Positions 46,410 to 55,910 of a stretch of DNA of 64,000 nucleotides are shown here, one piece after another. How positions within the stretch are numbered: position 1 is the first letter of the stretch; the number at the start of each line of letters is the position of its first letter. Origin of the DNA: Methanofollis fontis. Lineage in GTDB: Archaea; Halobacteriota; Methanomicrobia; Methanomicrobiales; Methanofollaceae. Location of the stretch: NCBI RefSeq assembly GCF_004297185.1, contig NZ_PGCL01000002.1:248001-312000 (forward strand), in the 5' to 3' direction. Position numbers and translations under genes: made by a program. Below the pieces are notes generated by a model. It made no database searches. It had not been told where the DNA came from and worked only from the letters and a program-made list of their open reading frames with translations.

Positions 46410-46892
46410 ATGGATCGGCCAAAACTCAAACTCTGTGTTTTCGGTGCGTTCAATGCCGGTAAATCCACTTTTATCCAGTCGCTCGATCCCGCTACACGCC
46501 ATATCGAGGCGAACTGCACCGGCGGGACGACGACGGTGGCACTGGATTTCGGGCGGGTGGAGATCAGTGACAGGATGGTGTATCTCTTCGGGACACCGGG
46601 ACAGGAGCGGTTTGAGTTCGTTCGCCAGATCCTTTCCCGCGGCATGGACGGCGCCATCATCATCGTGGACTCCACCGCCGGACCGGACGAGATCACGGCC
46701 GACCTCTCGGTGTGGCTGAACCGCCTGGGGGTCCCGGTCGTCTTCATGCTGAACAAGTGCGATATGCCGGATTCGACCCCCTCCCGCTTTGCCCCCCTTG
46801 TTGGGGACGCCTCGGTTCACCTGATCTCGGCGAAAAATGGCGAAAATGTCCGTGAAGCATTATCAGCGTTTGTGGACACCATTGCCGGGTGA
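46410..46892 (+). CDS. Small Ras-like/MglA-type GTPase
   Basis: A 160-residue GTPase. The P-loop is GAFNAGKST, switch II region GTPGQERFEFV and the base motif NKCD; SAKNG ends the nucleotide pocket. The G1 form with Asn-Ala-Gly and the PGQERF segment place it among prokaryotic small GTPases related to MglA and Rab. These work with Roadblock proteins, but none is adjacent. Start ATG 46410 was chosen because the P-loop follows directly; upstream codons are low-complexity. Confidence 0.87.
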   Translation: MDRPKLKLCVFGAFNAGKSTFIQSLDPATRHIEANCTGGTTTVALDFGRVEISDRMVYLFGTPGQERFEFVRQILSRGMDGAIIIVDSTAGPDEITADLSVWLNRLGVPVVFMLNKCDMPDSTPSRFAPLVGDASVHLISAKNGENVREALSAFVDTIAG

Positions 46893-46935
46893 AACCTGCG
46901 CAAAAACAAATACTATATCTTTTCTGAAACGCCAC

Positions 46936-47301
46936 ATGGGGATGATGGCATGGAAAGGGATTGCTCTGCTCCCCGGACTCATCTGTCTCGGCATCCTGGC
47001 CCTGACCGCCGGGTGTGCGGGGATCGGATTCGGGGACGTGATCTATTCAGACGGGAGCCTGCAGGTCGTCGTCAATAATCCGGGCGAGGCGGTCGATGCC
47101 ACCGTCCAGGTGACGGTCTTCTCGACCAACGGCGTCTCTCAGACCGAGGTGGCGAACTTTGTCAGACCGACAACCCTTGAACCCGGGACGAACGCCTTCG
47201 AGTTCGAGGTGGACCTCGAACCCGGCACCTATAAACTCTATCTCTATATCAGCAAGGGCACCGAACGGAGCGTATCGGTGATCCGGGACATTACGGTGTA
47301 A
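46936..47301 (+). CDS. Lipoprotein with Ig-like beta domain
   Basis: About 121 residues. The signal helix LICLGILALTAGC ends in a lipobox-like cysteine. A single beta-sandwich domain (DGSLQVVVNNPGEAVDATVQ and onward) follows. It begins after the GTPase, with ATG codons at 46936, 46942 and 46945 all in frame. The function may be at the cell surface near the GTPase-controlled process; that is speculation. Confidence 0.65.
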   Translation: MGMMAWKGIALLPGLICLGILALTAGCAGIGFGDVIYSDGSLQVVVNNPGEAVDATVQVTVFSTNGVSQTEVANFVRPTTLEPGTNAFEFEVDLEPGTYKLYLYISKGTERSVSVIRDITV

Positions 47302-47304
47302 ACG

Positions 47305-48966
47305 ATGGACCCTACAATCGAAGCGGCGCGGGGTCTGGCGCCCGCCGATATCCTGGTCAGGGATGCAACCCTCTTCAACCCCTTCACCTGCGGATGGTCA
47401 GAGACCTCCTTTGCAGTGAAAGACGGCACCGTGATCGGCACCGGCGAGTATGAAGCGGCAGAGGTGCTGGACCTCGGGGGGCGGCGGGTCGTCCCCGGCC
47501 TCATCGACTCCCATGTGCATATCGAGAGTTCGCTCCTCACCCCTGGCGAGTACGCCCGTTGCGTCATACCCTGCGGTACGACGACGGTCGTTGCCGACCC
47601 GCACGAGATCGCCAATGTCTCGGGGGCGGAGGGGATCGAGTTCATGCTCTCCGAGGCCACGAAGACGCCGCTCTCCCTGCTGGTCGCCCTCCCATCCTGC
47701 GTGCCGGCCACCCCGGCAGACGTCGGGGGTGCGGTGCTCTCCGCCGAGGACCTGCAGCGCTTCTCAAGACGGAAAGGGGTGATCGGGCTCGGGGAGATGA
47801 TGAACGTACCCGGCGTGCTGAACGGTGACCCCGAGGTCTGGAAAAAAATGAAGGTCTCAGGGGTCAGGGACGGTCATGCCCCTCTGCTCTCTGGAAAAGA
47901 CCTGAATGCCTATATTTGCGCCGGCCTCCAGAGCGATCATGAGTGCACCTCTTATGAGGAGGCGCTGGAGAAACTCCAGAAGGGCATGTATGTCATGATG
48001 CGTGAGGGTTCCACCGAGCGGAACCTGGAGGCGCTCGCCCCCCTGCTCACGCCCTGCACCGCATCACGCTGCTGCCTGGCCACTGACGACCGCCATGCCG
48101 ACATGCTGGTGGACAGGGGGCATATCGACGGCTGCATCAGGACGCTGCTCGGCTGCGGCGTCCCGCTCGAACTCTGCCTGCGGGCGGCAACGCTCTCGGC
48201 CGCCGAGCGCTTTGGACTCTCCGACCGCGGGGCGATCGCTCCGGGCAGGCGCGCTGATTTCTGCGTTCTGGAGAATGGTGAGGAGTTCAGGGTGGCGGAA
48301 ACCTATATCCTGGGCCGGAAATACGGCGACCCCGGCCACCGGAAGACCTCCTGCCCGGCACCGCAGATCACCTGCCGCATGCCCACACCGGCCGACCTCA
48401 AGATCGATGGATCGGGTCCGGCGCGGGTGATCGGGCTTGTGCCCGGCCAGATTGTGACGGAAGCGCTCCAGGCCGATATTGAGTGCGATGCCGTCCCTGA
48501 CACCGACGCCGATCTCCTCAAGTGCATCGTCTGCGACCGGTACCGGGGCGAAGGTGCCGGCCTTGGTCTTGTCCGCGGTTTCGGGCTCCGGAGAGGGGCC
48601 ATCGCCGCAAGCGTCTCCCACGACGCCCACAACATCGTCGCCGTCGGTGTTACGGATGACGAGATCATCCGGGCCGTCGGCGAGGTGATCCGGGCGCGGG
48701 GCGGTATGGTAGCCGTTGACGGCGAGACGGTCGAGGTGCTCCCCCTCCCCTGCGGCGGGCTGATGGCCCCGGCGCCCTACCCTGAGGTGGTGGCGGCTCT
48801 CCGCCGTCTCGGTGAGGTCACGGCGGGCATGGGGGCGATCGACGATCCCTTCATGTACCTCTCGTTCCTTGCCCTCACCGTGATACCCTCCCTGCGGGTG
48901 ACGCCCCGAGGTCTCTTCGACGGCAACCTCTTTGCCGATGTTCCCCTCTTTATTGAAGTGTCATGA
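47305..48966 (+). CDS. ade: Adenine deaminase
   Basis: Amidohydrolase of 553 residues that turns adenine to hypoxanthine in purine salvage. Metal motif is PGLIDSHVHIESS, then TTTVVADPHEIANVSG and TDDRHAD. The C-terminal part begins HDAHNIVAVG, as in the bacterial and archaeal Ade family, which is distinct from AMP-type deaminases. It is 3 bp after the lipoprotein gene and overlaps the following gene by ATGA. Confidence 0.94.
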   Translation: MDPTIEAARGLAPADILVRDATLFNPFTCGWSETSFAVKDGTVIGTGEYEAAEVLDLGGRRVVPGLIDSHVHIESSLLTPGEYARCVIPCGTTTVVADPHEIANVSGAEGIEFMLSEATKTPLSLLVALPSCVPATPADVGGAVLSAEDLQRFSRRKGVIGLGEMMNVPGVLNGDPEVWKKMKVSGVRDGHAPLLSGKDLNAYICAGLQSDHECTSYEEALEKLQKGMYVMMREGSTERNLEALAPLLTPCTASRCCLATDDRHADMLVDRGHIDGCIRTLLGCGVPLELCLRAATLSAAERFGLSDRGAIAPGRRADFCVLENGEEFRVAETYILGRKYGDPGHRKTSCPAPQITCRMPTPADLKIDGSGPARVIGLVPGQIVTEALQADIECDAVPDTDADLLKCIVCDRYRGEGAGLGLVRGFGLRRGAIAASVSHDAHNIVAVGVTDDEIIRAVGEVIRARGGMVAVDGETVEVLPLPCGGLMAPAPYPEVVAALRRLGEVTAGMGAIDDPFMYLSFLALTVIPSLRVTPRGLFDGNLFADVPLFIEVS

Positions 48967-49814
48967 GTGACGAACACATCATCGAGGCGATCGGCAGAGC
49001 AAGGGTCGTCGTGCGGGACGGGCAGGTCGTCGAGGTCGGCGAGCCCCTGATCCGCTCCTGCCCCCTGGCCGAGCGGTTCGGCAGACCGGTGCGGGAGATG
49101 ACGAAAGAGGCGATCCGGGAGAACATCGAGGAACGGATCCGCTCCTTCGGGATGTGCACGCCGGACCGGAAGGTGCTTGCAGACCCGGACTTCGTGCTCT
49201 TCGGTGCGTCGGAACTGATATCCTGCGCCATCCGCAACGGACTCCTCGACAGTGCCGTCATCGCCTGCGATGGTGCCGGCACTCTGGTGGCGCAGAACCC
49301 GCGTCTGGTGCAGGGCGTCGGCGGCAGAATGTCAGGGCTGGTGAAGACCTCCCCCATTCCCCCTGTGATCGAACGGATCGAGGCGAACGGCGGACGTGTC
49401 CTCGACCCCGCTACGGCGCCGATTGACCAGGTGAAGGGCGTGGGCCTTGCCCGCGACATGGGGTGCCGGCGGGTGGCGGTCACCGTCGCCGGCGCCGCCG
49501 AGGCGGAGGAGATCCGCCGCCTCTACCCGGAGAGCATCATCGTCGCTGTCCACACCACCGGGTTATCGGCCAAAGAATCTGAGCGTCTGGTTGCCGTCGC
49601 CGACATCGTCACCGTCTGCGCATCCCTGCACCTCCGCGAGGCGGCCGGAAGGGTGGCGCTCCTTCAGGGCGGGGCCGCCATCCCGGTCTTTGCACTGACG
49701 CAACAGGGCAAGGATGTCATTCTCGAGAAGATCCGGGAGACCGACACCCCGGTCTATATTAAGGGCGAACGCCTGCCGGTGAGCGGTGGGCGCCAGCCCG
49801 AACCCCTCCTCTGA
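48963..49814 (+). CDS. Methanogenesis marker protein 8
   Basis: A 283-residue protein of the family found in nearly all methanogens (TIGR03275, DUF2099). Family stretches are GEPLIRSCPLAERFG, the Cys segment SFGMCTPDRK, CDGAGTLV and SGLVKTSPIPPVIERI. Its biochemical role is not settled. Its presence marks the organism as a methanogen. ATGA overlap with adenine deaminase gives coupled translation. Confidence 0.92.
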   Translation: MSDEHIIEAIGRARVVVRDGQVVEVGEPLIRSCPLAERFGRPVREMTKEAIRENIEERIRSFGMCTPDRKVLADPDFVLFGASELISCAIRNGLLDSAVIACDGAGTLVAQNPRLVQGVGGRMSGLVKTSPIPPVIERIEANGGRVLDPATAPIDQVKGVGLARDMGCRRVAVTVAGAAEAEEIRRLYPESIIVAVHTTGLSAKESERLVAVADIVTVCASLHLREAAGRVALLQGGAAIPVFALTQQGKDVILEKIRETDTPVYIKGERLPVSGGRQPEPLL

Positions 49815-49818
49815 TTCG

Positions 49819-49857
49819 TTGAACCGGGCGGTTCAGGGAATACCTCACCCGGTTCAA
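49819..49857. promoter_or_regulatory. Palindromic operator A upstream of the surface-protein/MacB operon
   Basis: TTGAACC-GGGC-GGTTCA at 49819-49835, with a second half-site GGTTCAA at 49851-49857, 21 bp from the first GGTTCA and thus on the same face of the helix. The TATA box AATATATCC begins near 49882. The same palindrome occurs at 57445 and 58366. Confidence 0.65.
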
Positions 49858-49967
49858 CCGAAGAACTCCGGATATTTGGGCAATATATCCCATATCCACC
49901 TCAATTTTTCTTCTGGAAACAACATGGGGGGCCGTTCCTGTGCGGCCCCGTCATATGGAGGTATGAA

Positions 49968-51239
49968 ATGAGACTGAATCTCTGGATTGTTCTTCTGATC
50001 GCCCTTCTGCTGCCTGCATCGGCGTGTGCGGCAGACGTGGATACCTATGACGCCGCTGCACAGGTGACCGTCACCGACATTGCGATCGATCCCGCTGTTC
50101 TGATGGAGGACGACACCGCCACGGTGACCGTCACCGTCCAGAATACCGGAACAGGAAGCGTGGCCATCTCCCGTGCCGCCCTCTATGGCACCGATATCTC
50201 GGTGCTCAACACCGGCACCTATGACTCGGTCGGGGAGATCGGTGCGGGCACCTCAAAGCAGTTCACCTTCACCGTCCGGGCCGACTGCGCCGACGGCATC
50301 TACTACCCCTCGTTCTACCTGGACTTCAGGGACGCCGGGAGCCTCCGCTGCCCGGTACCGGTGACGGTCCAGAGCAACGAGGTGCAGATCTCGGTGATGG
50401 ACATACCGGACGTCTTCACCGCTGATAAAAAGGAGACGGTCAGCCTGCTCGTCGGCAACCCGCGCCAGAACACGGTGAACGGCGTCACCCTCACCCCTTC
50501 GGGCGAGGGGATCGAGTGCACCCAGTCCTCGGTGTTCATCGGCAATCTGGCCCCCGACGGGTCGGCAGAGGTGAGTCTGGATGTTTCGGCCTCCCAATCC
50601 ACCGACCTCGTGCTGACCGTGACCTACCGGAACGGGATCAACACCCATACCGAGGTGCTCACCCTGCCGATCGAGGTGGGGATCTCCAAGACCGACCCGA
50701 TCATGGTGGTCAACAACCTGGAGGTGACCTCCAGCGGCAGTGGTTATGAGGTGAGCGGCGACGTGAGCAACGCCGGTCTTGAGGACGCCATGTCGGTGAT
50801 CGTCACGGTCGGCAGTCCGGCGAAGGCAACCGACCCCTATCCGATGTACGTGATCGGTTCCCTGGAGTCCGACGATTTCTCGAGCTTTGAGGTGACCTTC
50901 AGCGGGCAGGGGCTCACATCGGTCCCGATCGTCATCGACTACAAGGACAGAGACGGCAACGACTACCAGACCACCTATACACTGGACATGAACGGCGGGT
51001 TCGCATCGGCAGGGGACAACGCTGACGCCTCTTCCGTCCAGGCTTCCGGTTTCTCCGGGCCGGGCGGCGGCCGCGGCGGCATGATGATGCCCGGCATGTC
51101 GGGTGCGGGTTTTGCCGGACTCCCGCTGCTGCAGATCGCCGGCGGCATCGTCGTCGTCATCGCCGCCATCGTCGCCTGGAAGAAGGGGCTCTTCAGCCGC
51201 GCCCGCACCGCCCTGCAGAACCGCAGGAAGAAGGAGTGA
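49968..51239 (+). CDS. CARDB-like surface protein of an ABC export operon
   Basis: A 423-residue exported protein. A signal peptide (LLIALLLPASACA) is followed by repeated CARDB/COG1361-type beta domains (VTVTVQNTGTGSVAISRA). A Gly/Met-rich linker (GGGRGGMMMPGMSG) and a membrane helix with positive end follow. It precedes ABC ATPase and permease genes, in the place of an adaptor such as MacA. It may capture or hand over the exported substrate. SD GGAGGT precedes the start. Confidence 0.8.
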   Translation: MRLNLWIVLLIALLLPASACAADVDTYDAAAQVTVTDIAIDPAVLMEDDTATVTVTVQNTGTGSVAISRAALYGTDISVLNTGTYDSVGEIGAGTSKQFTFTVRADCADGIYYPSFYLDFRDAGSLRCPVPVTVQSNEVQISVMDIPDVFTADKKETVSLLVGNPRQNTVNGVTLTPSGEGIECTQSSVFIGNLAPDGSAEVSLDVSASQSTDLVLTVTYRNGINTHTEVLTLPIEVGISKTDPIMVVNNLEVTSSGSGYEVSGDVSNAGLEDAMSVIVTVGSPAKATDPYPMYVIGSLESDDFSSFEVTFSGQGLTSVPIVIDYKDRDGNDYQTTYTLDMNGGFASAGDNADASSVQASGFSGPGGGRGGMMMPGMSGAGFAGLPLLQIAGGIVVVIAAIVAWKKGLFSRARTALQNRRKKE

Positions 51240-51251
51240 GGGGAGGAGAGG

Positions 51252-51929
51252 ATGAGCAGTGCTCCGGTCATCAGCCTGAGGGATGTGACCCGGGTCTACT
51301 CCATTCCCGCCGGGGATGTGGTGGCCCTCGACGGCGTCTCTCTCGATATCATGGAGGGGGAGTTCGTGGCGATCATGGGGCCGTCGGGCTCCGGCAAGTC
51401 CACCCTGCTCAACCAGATCGGCAGCCTGGACGTCCCGACGTCGGGCGACCTCTTCATCGACGGGCGGAACATCAGGGAGATGAACGACGACGAACTCACC
51501 GACCTGCGGCGCGACACCATCGGCTACATCTTCCAGCGCTTCAACCTCATCCCCCTGCTCACCCTGCTTGAGAACGTGGAGTACCCGCTGATCCTGAAAT
51601 ACGGGCGGCGGGACACGAGCGGGCGACCGGCCGAACTGTTGCGGATGGTCGGGCTGGAGGGGTCGATCCTGGAGCATACCCCGAACGAGATCTCGGGCGG
51701 GCAGCAGCAGCGGGTGGCGATCGCCCGCGCCCTGGTGAACGACCCGCAGATCCTGCTCTGCGACGAACCCACCGGCAACCTGGACACAAAGACGGGCGAA
51801 CAGATCATGGAAATTCTCACGGATCTCAACCGGCAGGGTCGGACGATCATCATGGTCACCCATGACCCGGCAACGGCGGAGTATGCCCACCGCACGATCG
51901 TGATCAGGGATGGGAGGATTGTCTCATGA
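51252..51929 (+). CDS. MacB/LolD-type ABC ATPase
   Basis: A 225-residue ATPase. Walker A is GPSGSGKSTLL, the signature ISGGQQQRVAIARAL, and Walker B ILLCDEPTGNLD with THD switch. This set is typical of MacB, LolD and FtsE types. It lies 12 bp after the surface protein gene and overlaps the permease by 4 bp. Confidence 0.94.
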   Translation: MSSAPVISLRDVTRVYSIPAGDVVALDGVSLDIMEGEFVAIMGPSGSGKSTLLNQIGSLDVPTSGDLFIDGRNIREMNDDELTDLRRDTIGYIFQRFNLIPLLTLLENVEYPLILKYGRRDTSGRPAELLRMVGLEGSILEHTPNEISGGQQQRVAIARALVNDPQILLCDEPTGNLDTKTGEQIMEILTDLNRQGRTIIMVTHDPATAEYAHRTIVIRDGRIVS

Positions 51930-53140
51930 GCAACATCGTCTTCGACCTGGCGCTCAGGAATGTGAGGAGACATTTTCTCAGATCGGTGCTGGCCGCCATC
52001 GGGATCGTGATCGGTGTCATTGCCATCACCTCCCTTGGAATGATGGGGGCGAATATGACCCTCTCGATCACCGAGACGCTCTCGGCGAACAGCGATATCA
52101 TCAAGGTCACGCCTGACAGCGGCGGTGGCGGCGGGATGATGATGGGCCCAGGAGGGGGCAGCGGATCGGGCAGCGATGAGGACGAGTATATCGACGACGA
52201 TCAACTCAAGGACATCATGCAGGCCGCAAGCCCGAACACCGTCATCCCGGTGTATTCGGAGAGAGAGGATATCTCGGTCGGCGATAGGGAGGGCAGCGCA
52301 ACCATCTACGGCCTGGCCGAAGAGGACGTGCCGGTGTTTCTCACGGCGGCGAACGGCACCCTGCTGAAGAGCACCTCGAGCGCTCTCGTGGGGCCGGGGC
52401 TGGTCGAACGCTACGACATCAAGATCGGGAGCAGGATCGAGATCGGCGACGAGGATAGCGACGAGGGGACGAGCACCGTCCGTGTCGTCGGCATCCTCGA
52501 GGAGCGCGGGATGACCTATGATATCAGCACCGACAACGCCATCGTGGTCTCCGACCGCTGGTTCACCAGCTTCTTCGGGGGCGAGGGCGAGTACGATGAG
52601 GTGATCATCAAGATGGACGACATCACCGAGATCGAGGAGGTCGAGGAGGCGATCGACGATTCCCTCAACCGCAGGGATGACGAGGTCACCATCTCCGATG
52701 CATCCGGGATGCTGGACTCGATCACCTCCTCGATCACCACCCTGACCTCGATGATGACCGGGATTGGCGCCGTCTCCCTGCTGGTGGCGGCGGTGAGCAT
52801 CTTCAACGTCATGATGATGTCGGTGACCGAACGGATCCGCGAGATCGGTATCCTGAGGAGCATCGGCACCCGGCGAAGCATGGTGCGGCGGATGTTCCTC
52901 TACGAGGCCTTCATCCTGGGGGTCGTGGGTGCGGGCATCGGCGCCGTGCTGAGCATCTTCATCGGCTACCTGGTGGTCGTGGGCATGGTGGGGACGACGG
53001 CATATTTCTTCACCGTCGATAGCCTCATCTATGTCCCCTATGGGATGGCGATCGGGATCGTGATCTGCGTGCTCTCCGGCGTCTATCCGGCATGGAAGGC
53101 GGCGGACCTCGATCCCATACAGGCGCTGGCGACCGAGTGA
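51926..53140 (+). CDS. MacB/FtsX-type ABC permease
   Basis: A 404-residue permease. The N-terminal helix (about 20-42) is followed by a long extracellular domain with a Gly/Met-rich loop (GGGGMMMGPGGG) and an acidic stretch, and three C-terminal helices with the FtsX motif (TERIREIGILRSIGTRR). It forms a MacB-like exporter with the preceding ATPase. Substrates of such exporters include lipids, peptides and antibiotics. The Met-rich loop is shared with the surface protein of the operon. Confidence 0.9.
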   Translation: MSNIVFDLALRNVRRHFLRSVLAAIGIVIGVIAITSLGMMGANMTLSITETLSANSDIIKVTPDSGGGGGMMMGPGGGSGSGSDEDEYIDDDQLKDIMQAASPNTVIPVYSEREDISVGDREGSATIYGLAEEDVPVFLTAANGTLLKSTSSALVGPGLVERYDIKIGSRIEIGDEDSDEGTSTVRVVGILEERGMTYDISTDNAIVVSDRWFTSFFGGEGEYDEVIIKMDDITEIEEVEEAIDDSLNRRDDEVTISDASGMLDSITSSITTLTSMMTGIGAVSLLVAAVSIFNVMMMSVTERIREIGILRSIGTRRSMVRRMFLYEAFILGVVGAGIGAVLSIFIGYLVVVGMVGTTAYFFTVDSLIYVPYGMAIGIVICVLSGVYPAWKAADLDPIQALATE

Positions 53141-53206
53141 GGGGGAGGGGGAGCCCCCCTTCCCGGCAGAAGGGTATTGAGATACACAGAACAATGGAAT
53201 GATGAC

Positions 53207-53995
53207 ATGAGGCAGGACGACGGGCGGCATACGCTGGTGGTGGAGAAGGACCAGGACTTCTTGGACGAACTCTCGGAATATCTCGATATTCTCGGGAACC
53301 CGACGAGGCTGCGGATCCTGAAATCCATCGAGCGCACGCCCAAGGACATCAGGACGATCTCACGGGAGATTGAGACCAGTTATGAGAACACCAAGAAGCA
53401 TGTCGATAAACTCCTCACCGTAGGGGTGATCCGGAAAGAGGCGGGCATGAGCGCCCCGACCGCCAAGGGCGTCCACCCGGTCTGGAAGTACTCGGTGATC
53501 CCGGGCGGTCTGGAGGCGATCATCCAGAACCTGGGGCTGTTCGGGAACCTGCAGGTCACCTTCGGCGATTCTGATCTGGGACCCCGGATCGAGGAGGTGC
53601 TGGGGCGCGTGGCTGGCGAGTTCGGGCCGAAGGGGGCGGTGGCGGTGGTGGTCGGCGGACCGCAGGATGGTCAGGTCTTCCCGATCCTGGGCGAGAGCGT
53701 TGCGGTCGGCCGCGCTGATCCGGCGGCTGAAGGGACGATCGATCCCGAGCGCGATATCGTGCTCTCCGACGATTACGCGGCGGTCACCCGGATCTCCCGC
53801 CCTCATTGCCGAATTTTCCGGGCAGGCGGCGGGTGGCAGGTCGAGGACCGCGGCAGCACCGGCGGGACGGCGGTGAACAGCACCCGCATCGGGACCGGGA
53901 TCCGGACAGGGCTCAGGGACGGCGATATCATCGATCTCGGGAAGGGCGTGAAGGGTGCCCGCCTGGTCTTTAAAGTGATGCGAGAGGAGGAATAA
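53207..53995 (+). CDS. Winged-helix regulator fused to an FHA domain
   Basis: About 262 residues. An ArsR-type winged helix occupies residues 20-95 (LGNPTRLRILKSIER and SREIETSYENTKKHVDKL). After a linker, an FHA domain (about 150-255) has VGRAD, ISRPHCRIF and DRGSTGGTAVNSTRI, the phosphothreonine-binding loop set. A DNA-binding protein with a phosphothreonine reader is a natural target of the Ser/Thr kinase encoded 120 bp downstream. ATG 53207 is preferred over an upstream TTG at 53177. Confidence 0.88.
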   Translation: MRQDDGRHTLVVEKDQDFLDELSEYLDILGNPTRLRILKSIERTPKDIRTISREIETSYENTKKHVDKLLTVGVIRKEAGMSAPTAKGVHPVWKYSVIPGGLEAIIQNLGLFGNLQVTFGDSDLGPRIEEVLGRVAGEFGPKGAVAVVVGGPQDGQVFPILGESVAVGRADPAAEGTIDPERDIVLSDDYAAVTRISRPHCRIFRAGGGWQVEDRGSTGGTAVNSTRIGTGIRTGLRDGDIIDLGKGVKGARLVFKVMREEE

Positions 53996-54118
53996 ACGGC
54001 TCTCTTCCCCTCCCTGCCGACGTGCATCTGCTTATAAACGATGAGTGGCAAGCTACTTCTGGATATATCCGAGTCTGCGGGCGCCCCCCCGCATCGCCGG
54101 AGAGAATAAGGTGATATT

Positions 54119-55768
54119 ATGCGTGGAGCGGTCTGGACGGTAGTGGTTCTGTTCTTCTCCATCCTTCTCTGCTCATCGCCGGTCATGGCCGCCGCAGAGG
54201 GGGGTGGAGGGGCCGGGGCGGCGTTCCGACAACACCAGGATGCCGACTCTCTGGCGATGTTCCAGTCACTCCTCGAGGGCAGGGAGAACCTGTCTGCCGC
54301 CCTGAACGAGACCCCCGGCAGGGCGGAATTCGATCCCGTGCGGACCCCTGGTGGCATGAACATCAGTGACCGGGATCCCGGGATCATGGGGCCGGCGATG
54401 GCCGTCGGCGGGGCGTATGTCATCTTTCTGGTCACCTTTGGCCTCTCGGCGCTCGCCCTGCTGCTGCTCTCCCGCTCAGGGGAGCGGTGGTCTGCAGGAT
54501 ACCGGTTCAGCGGCGGTCGTGCTGCTGCCCTTGCCCTCGGCTGCTGTTATGGGGCGCTTGCCCTGGCAATCGGGCTCCTCTCCATACCGGTCTTCTCGTT
54601 TTTCTCCACCTCGATGATGGTAGGGGATCTCGATCCGTGGAGTCTGATCGTGGCCTTCCTGATGGTCTATGGGCTGCTCTCCTCCCTCGTGCTGGCCTAT
54701 GGCAGCTTCGCCCGGCAGCCGCGGCTCCTGGTCCAGGCCTGCCATCCCCTCCCACCGCTCGCCTTCGCCGCTATCATGCTTGGCACGGGACTCCCGGCCT
54801 TCCGCGGGCTTGAGAACGATCCCCTGATTCTTGTGGTCGTGGTGCTCTCGGTGCTCCTGCCCTACGTCCACTTCCGACTCCTCTCACGGGTGCCGGCGGC
54901 GGAGGGCGACGAACCGCCCCGCCGGTCGGCGGTGACGACGGTGGTGGGTGACCTGCCGGCGACCGTCAGGAGCGCCGAGACCTTCCCCCCCGACCTCTCG
55001 GAGCGCTATATGGACCCGGAGATCGTCGGGCGGGGGGGAATGGCCCTGGTCTTCAGGGCACGGCGGCGGGAGGACGGCGAGACCGTGGCGGTGAAGGTGC
55101 CGATCCGCTACGACGAGGTGGCCGGGCACTGTTTTATGAAGGAGATGAACCTCTGGAAGGGGCTCAGCCATGAGAACATCGTGAAGGTGTACGCCTACAA
55201 CATTCTGCCGGTGCCCTTTGTCGAGATGGAGTATGTGGGGCCGTCGCTTGCAGAGGTCGAGACGCCCTGTCCCCCGGCGGAGGCGGTGCGGATCATCAGT
55301 GGGGTCGCCGCCGGCCTCGCCCATGCCCATGCGGGGGGGCTGGTCCACCGCGACATCAAGCCCGGCAACATCCTGATGGCCGCAGACGGCACCCCGAAGA
55401 TCACCGACTGGGGGCTTGGCAAGGACCTGACCGAGAGCGGGGAGACCCGCTTTGTCGCTTTTTCCCTGGATTATTCGGCACCGGAACAGATCTCGCCCGG
55501 TCGGTTCGGCCGCCCTGATGCCCGCACCGACATCTTCCAGACCGGCGTCGTGCTCTACGAACTCCTCACCGGGCGGTTGCCCTTTGCCGGCGAGGGTATT
55601 GGCGGGATCAGCGTCGCCATCCTCACTACCGAACCGACGCCTCCCTCTGCGGTCGATCCCGGCCTGGAGGCGTTCGACGCCGTCATCGCCCGCTGCCTGG
55701 CAAAAGAGCAGGACAGACGCTATCAGTCGATCGGGGAGTTTGTGTCTGATCTCGAGGGGCTCGGCTGA
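54119..55768 (+). CDS. Membrane Hanks-type Ser/Thr protein kinase
   Basis: A 549-residue kinase with a signal peptide, a short extracellular part, about five membrane helices (residues 90-270) and a cytoplasmic kinase domain (about 295-549). The glycine loop GRGGMALV begins at 304, and the ATP lysine is Lys326 in VAVKVP. HRDIKPGN contains catalytic Asp412. DWG replaces DFG at 430-432, and APEQ is present. Hanks kinases are uncommon in archaea. SD AAGGTGAT precedes the ATG. The likely targets are the FHA regulator upstream and other nearby proteins; PP2C at 59832 could reverse it. Confidence 0.92.
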   Translation: MRGAVWTVVVLFFSILLCSSPVMAAAEGGGGAGAAFRQHQDADSLAMFQSLLEGRENLSAALNETPGRAEFDPVRTPGGMNISDRDPGIMGPAMAVGGAYVIFLVTFGLSALALLLLSRSGERWSAGYRFSGGRAAALALGCCYGALALAIGLLSIPVFSFFSTSMMVGDLDPWSLIVAFLMVYGLLSSLVLAYGSFARQPRLLVQACHPLPPLAFAAIMLGTGLPAFRGLENDPLILVVVVLSVLLPYVHFRLLSRVPAAEGDEPPRRSAVTTVVGDLPATVRSAETFPPDLSERYMDPEIVGRGGMALVFRARRREDGETVAVKVPIRYDEVAGHCFMKEMNLWKGLSHENIVKVYAYNILPVPFVEMEYVGPSLAEVETPCPPAEAVRIISGVAAGLAHAHAGGLVHRDIKPGNILMAADGTPKITDWGLGKDLTESGETRFVAFSLDYSAPEQISPGRFGRPDARTDIFQTGVVLYELLTGRLPFAGEGIGGISVAILTTEPTPPSAVDPGLEAFDAVIARCLAKEQDRRYQSIGEFVSDLEGLG

Positions 55769-55910
55769 AAATTTATCTTGCGGGGGTGAAGGGGGGGGAG
55801 CGGGAAGGCCCCGGTCAACAGGTGCGGGGATGAAAGCGGAGCCGCCCTTCTGATATAGATCCAATGATTACAGAAAACCCTATCTTATTATAACACTTAA
55901 TATTATCTGT

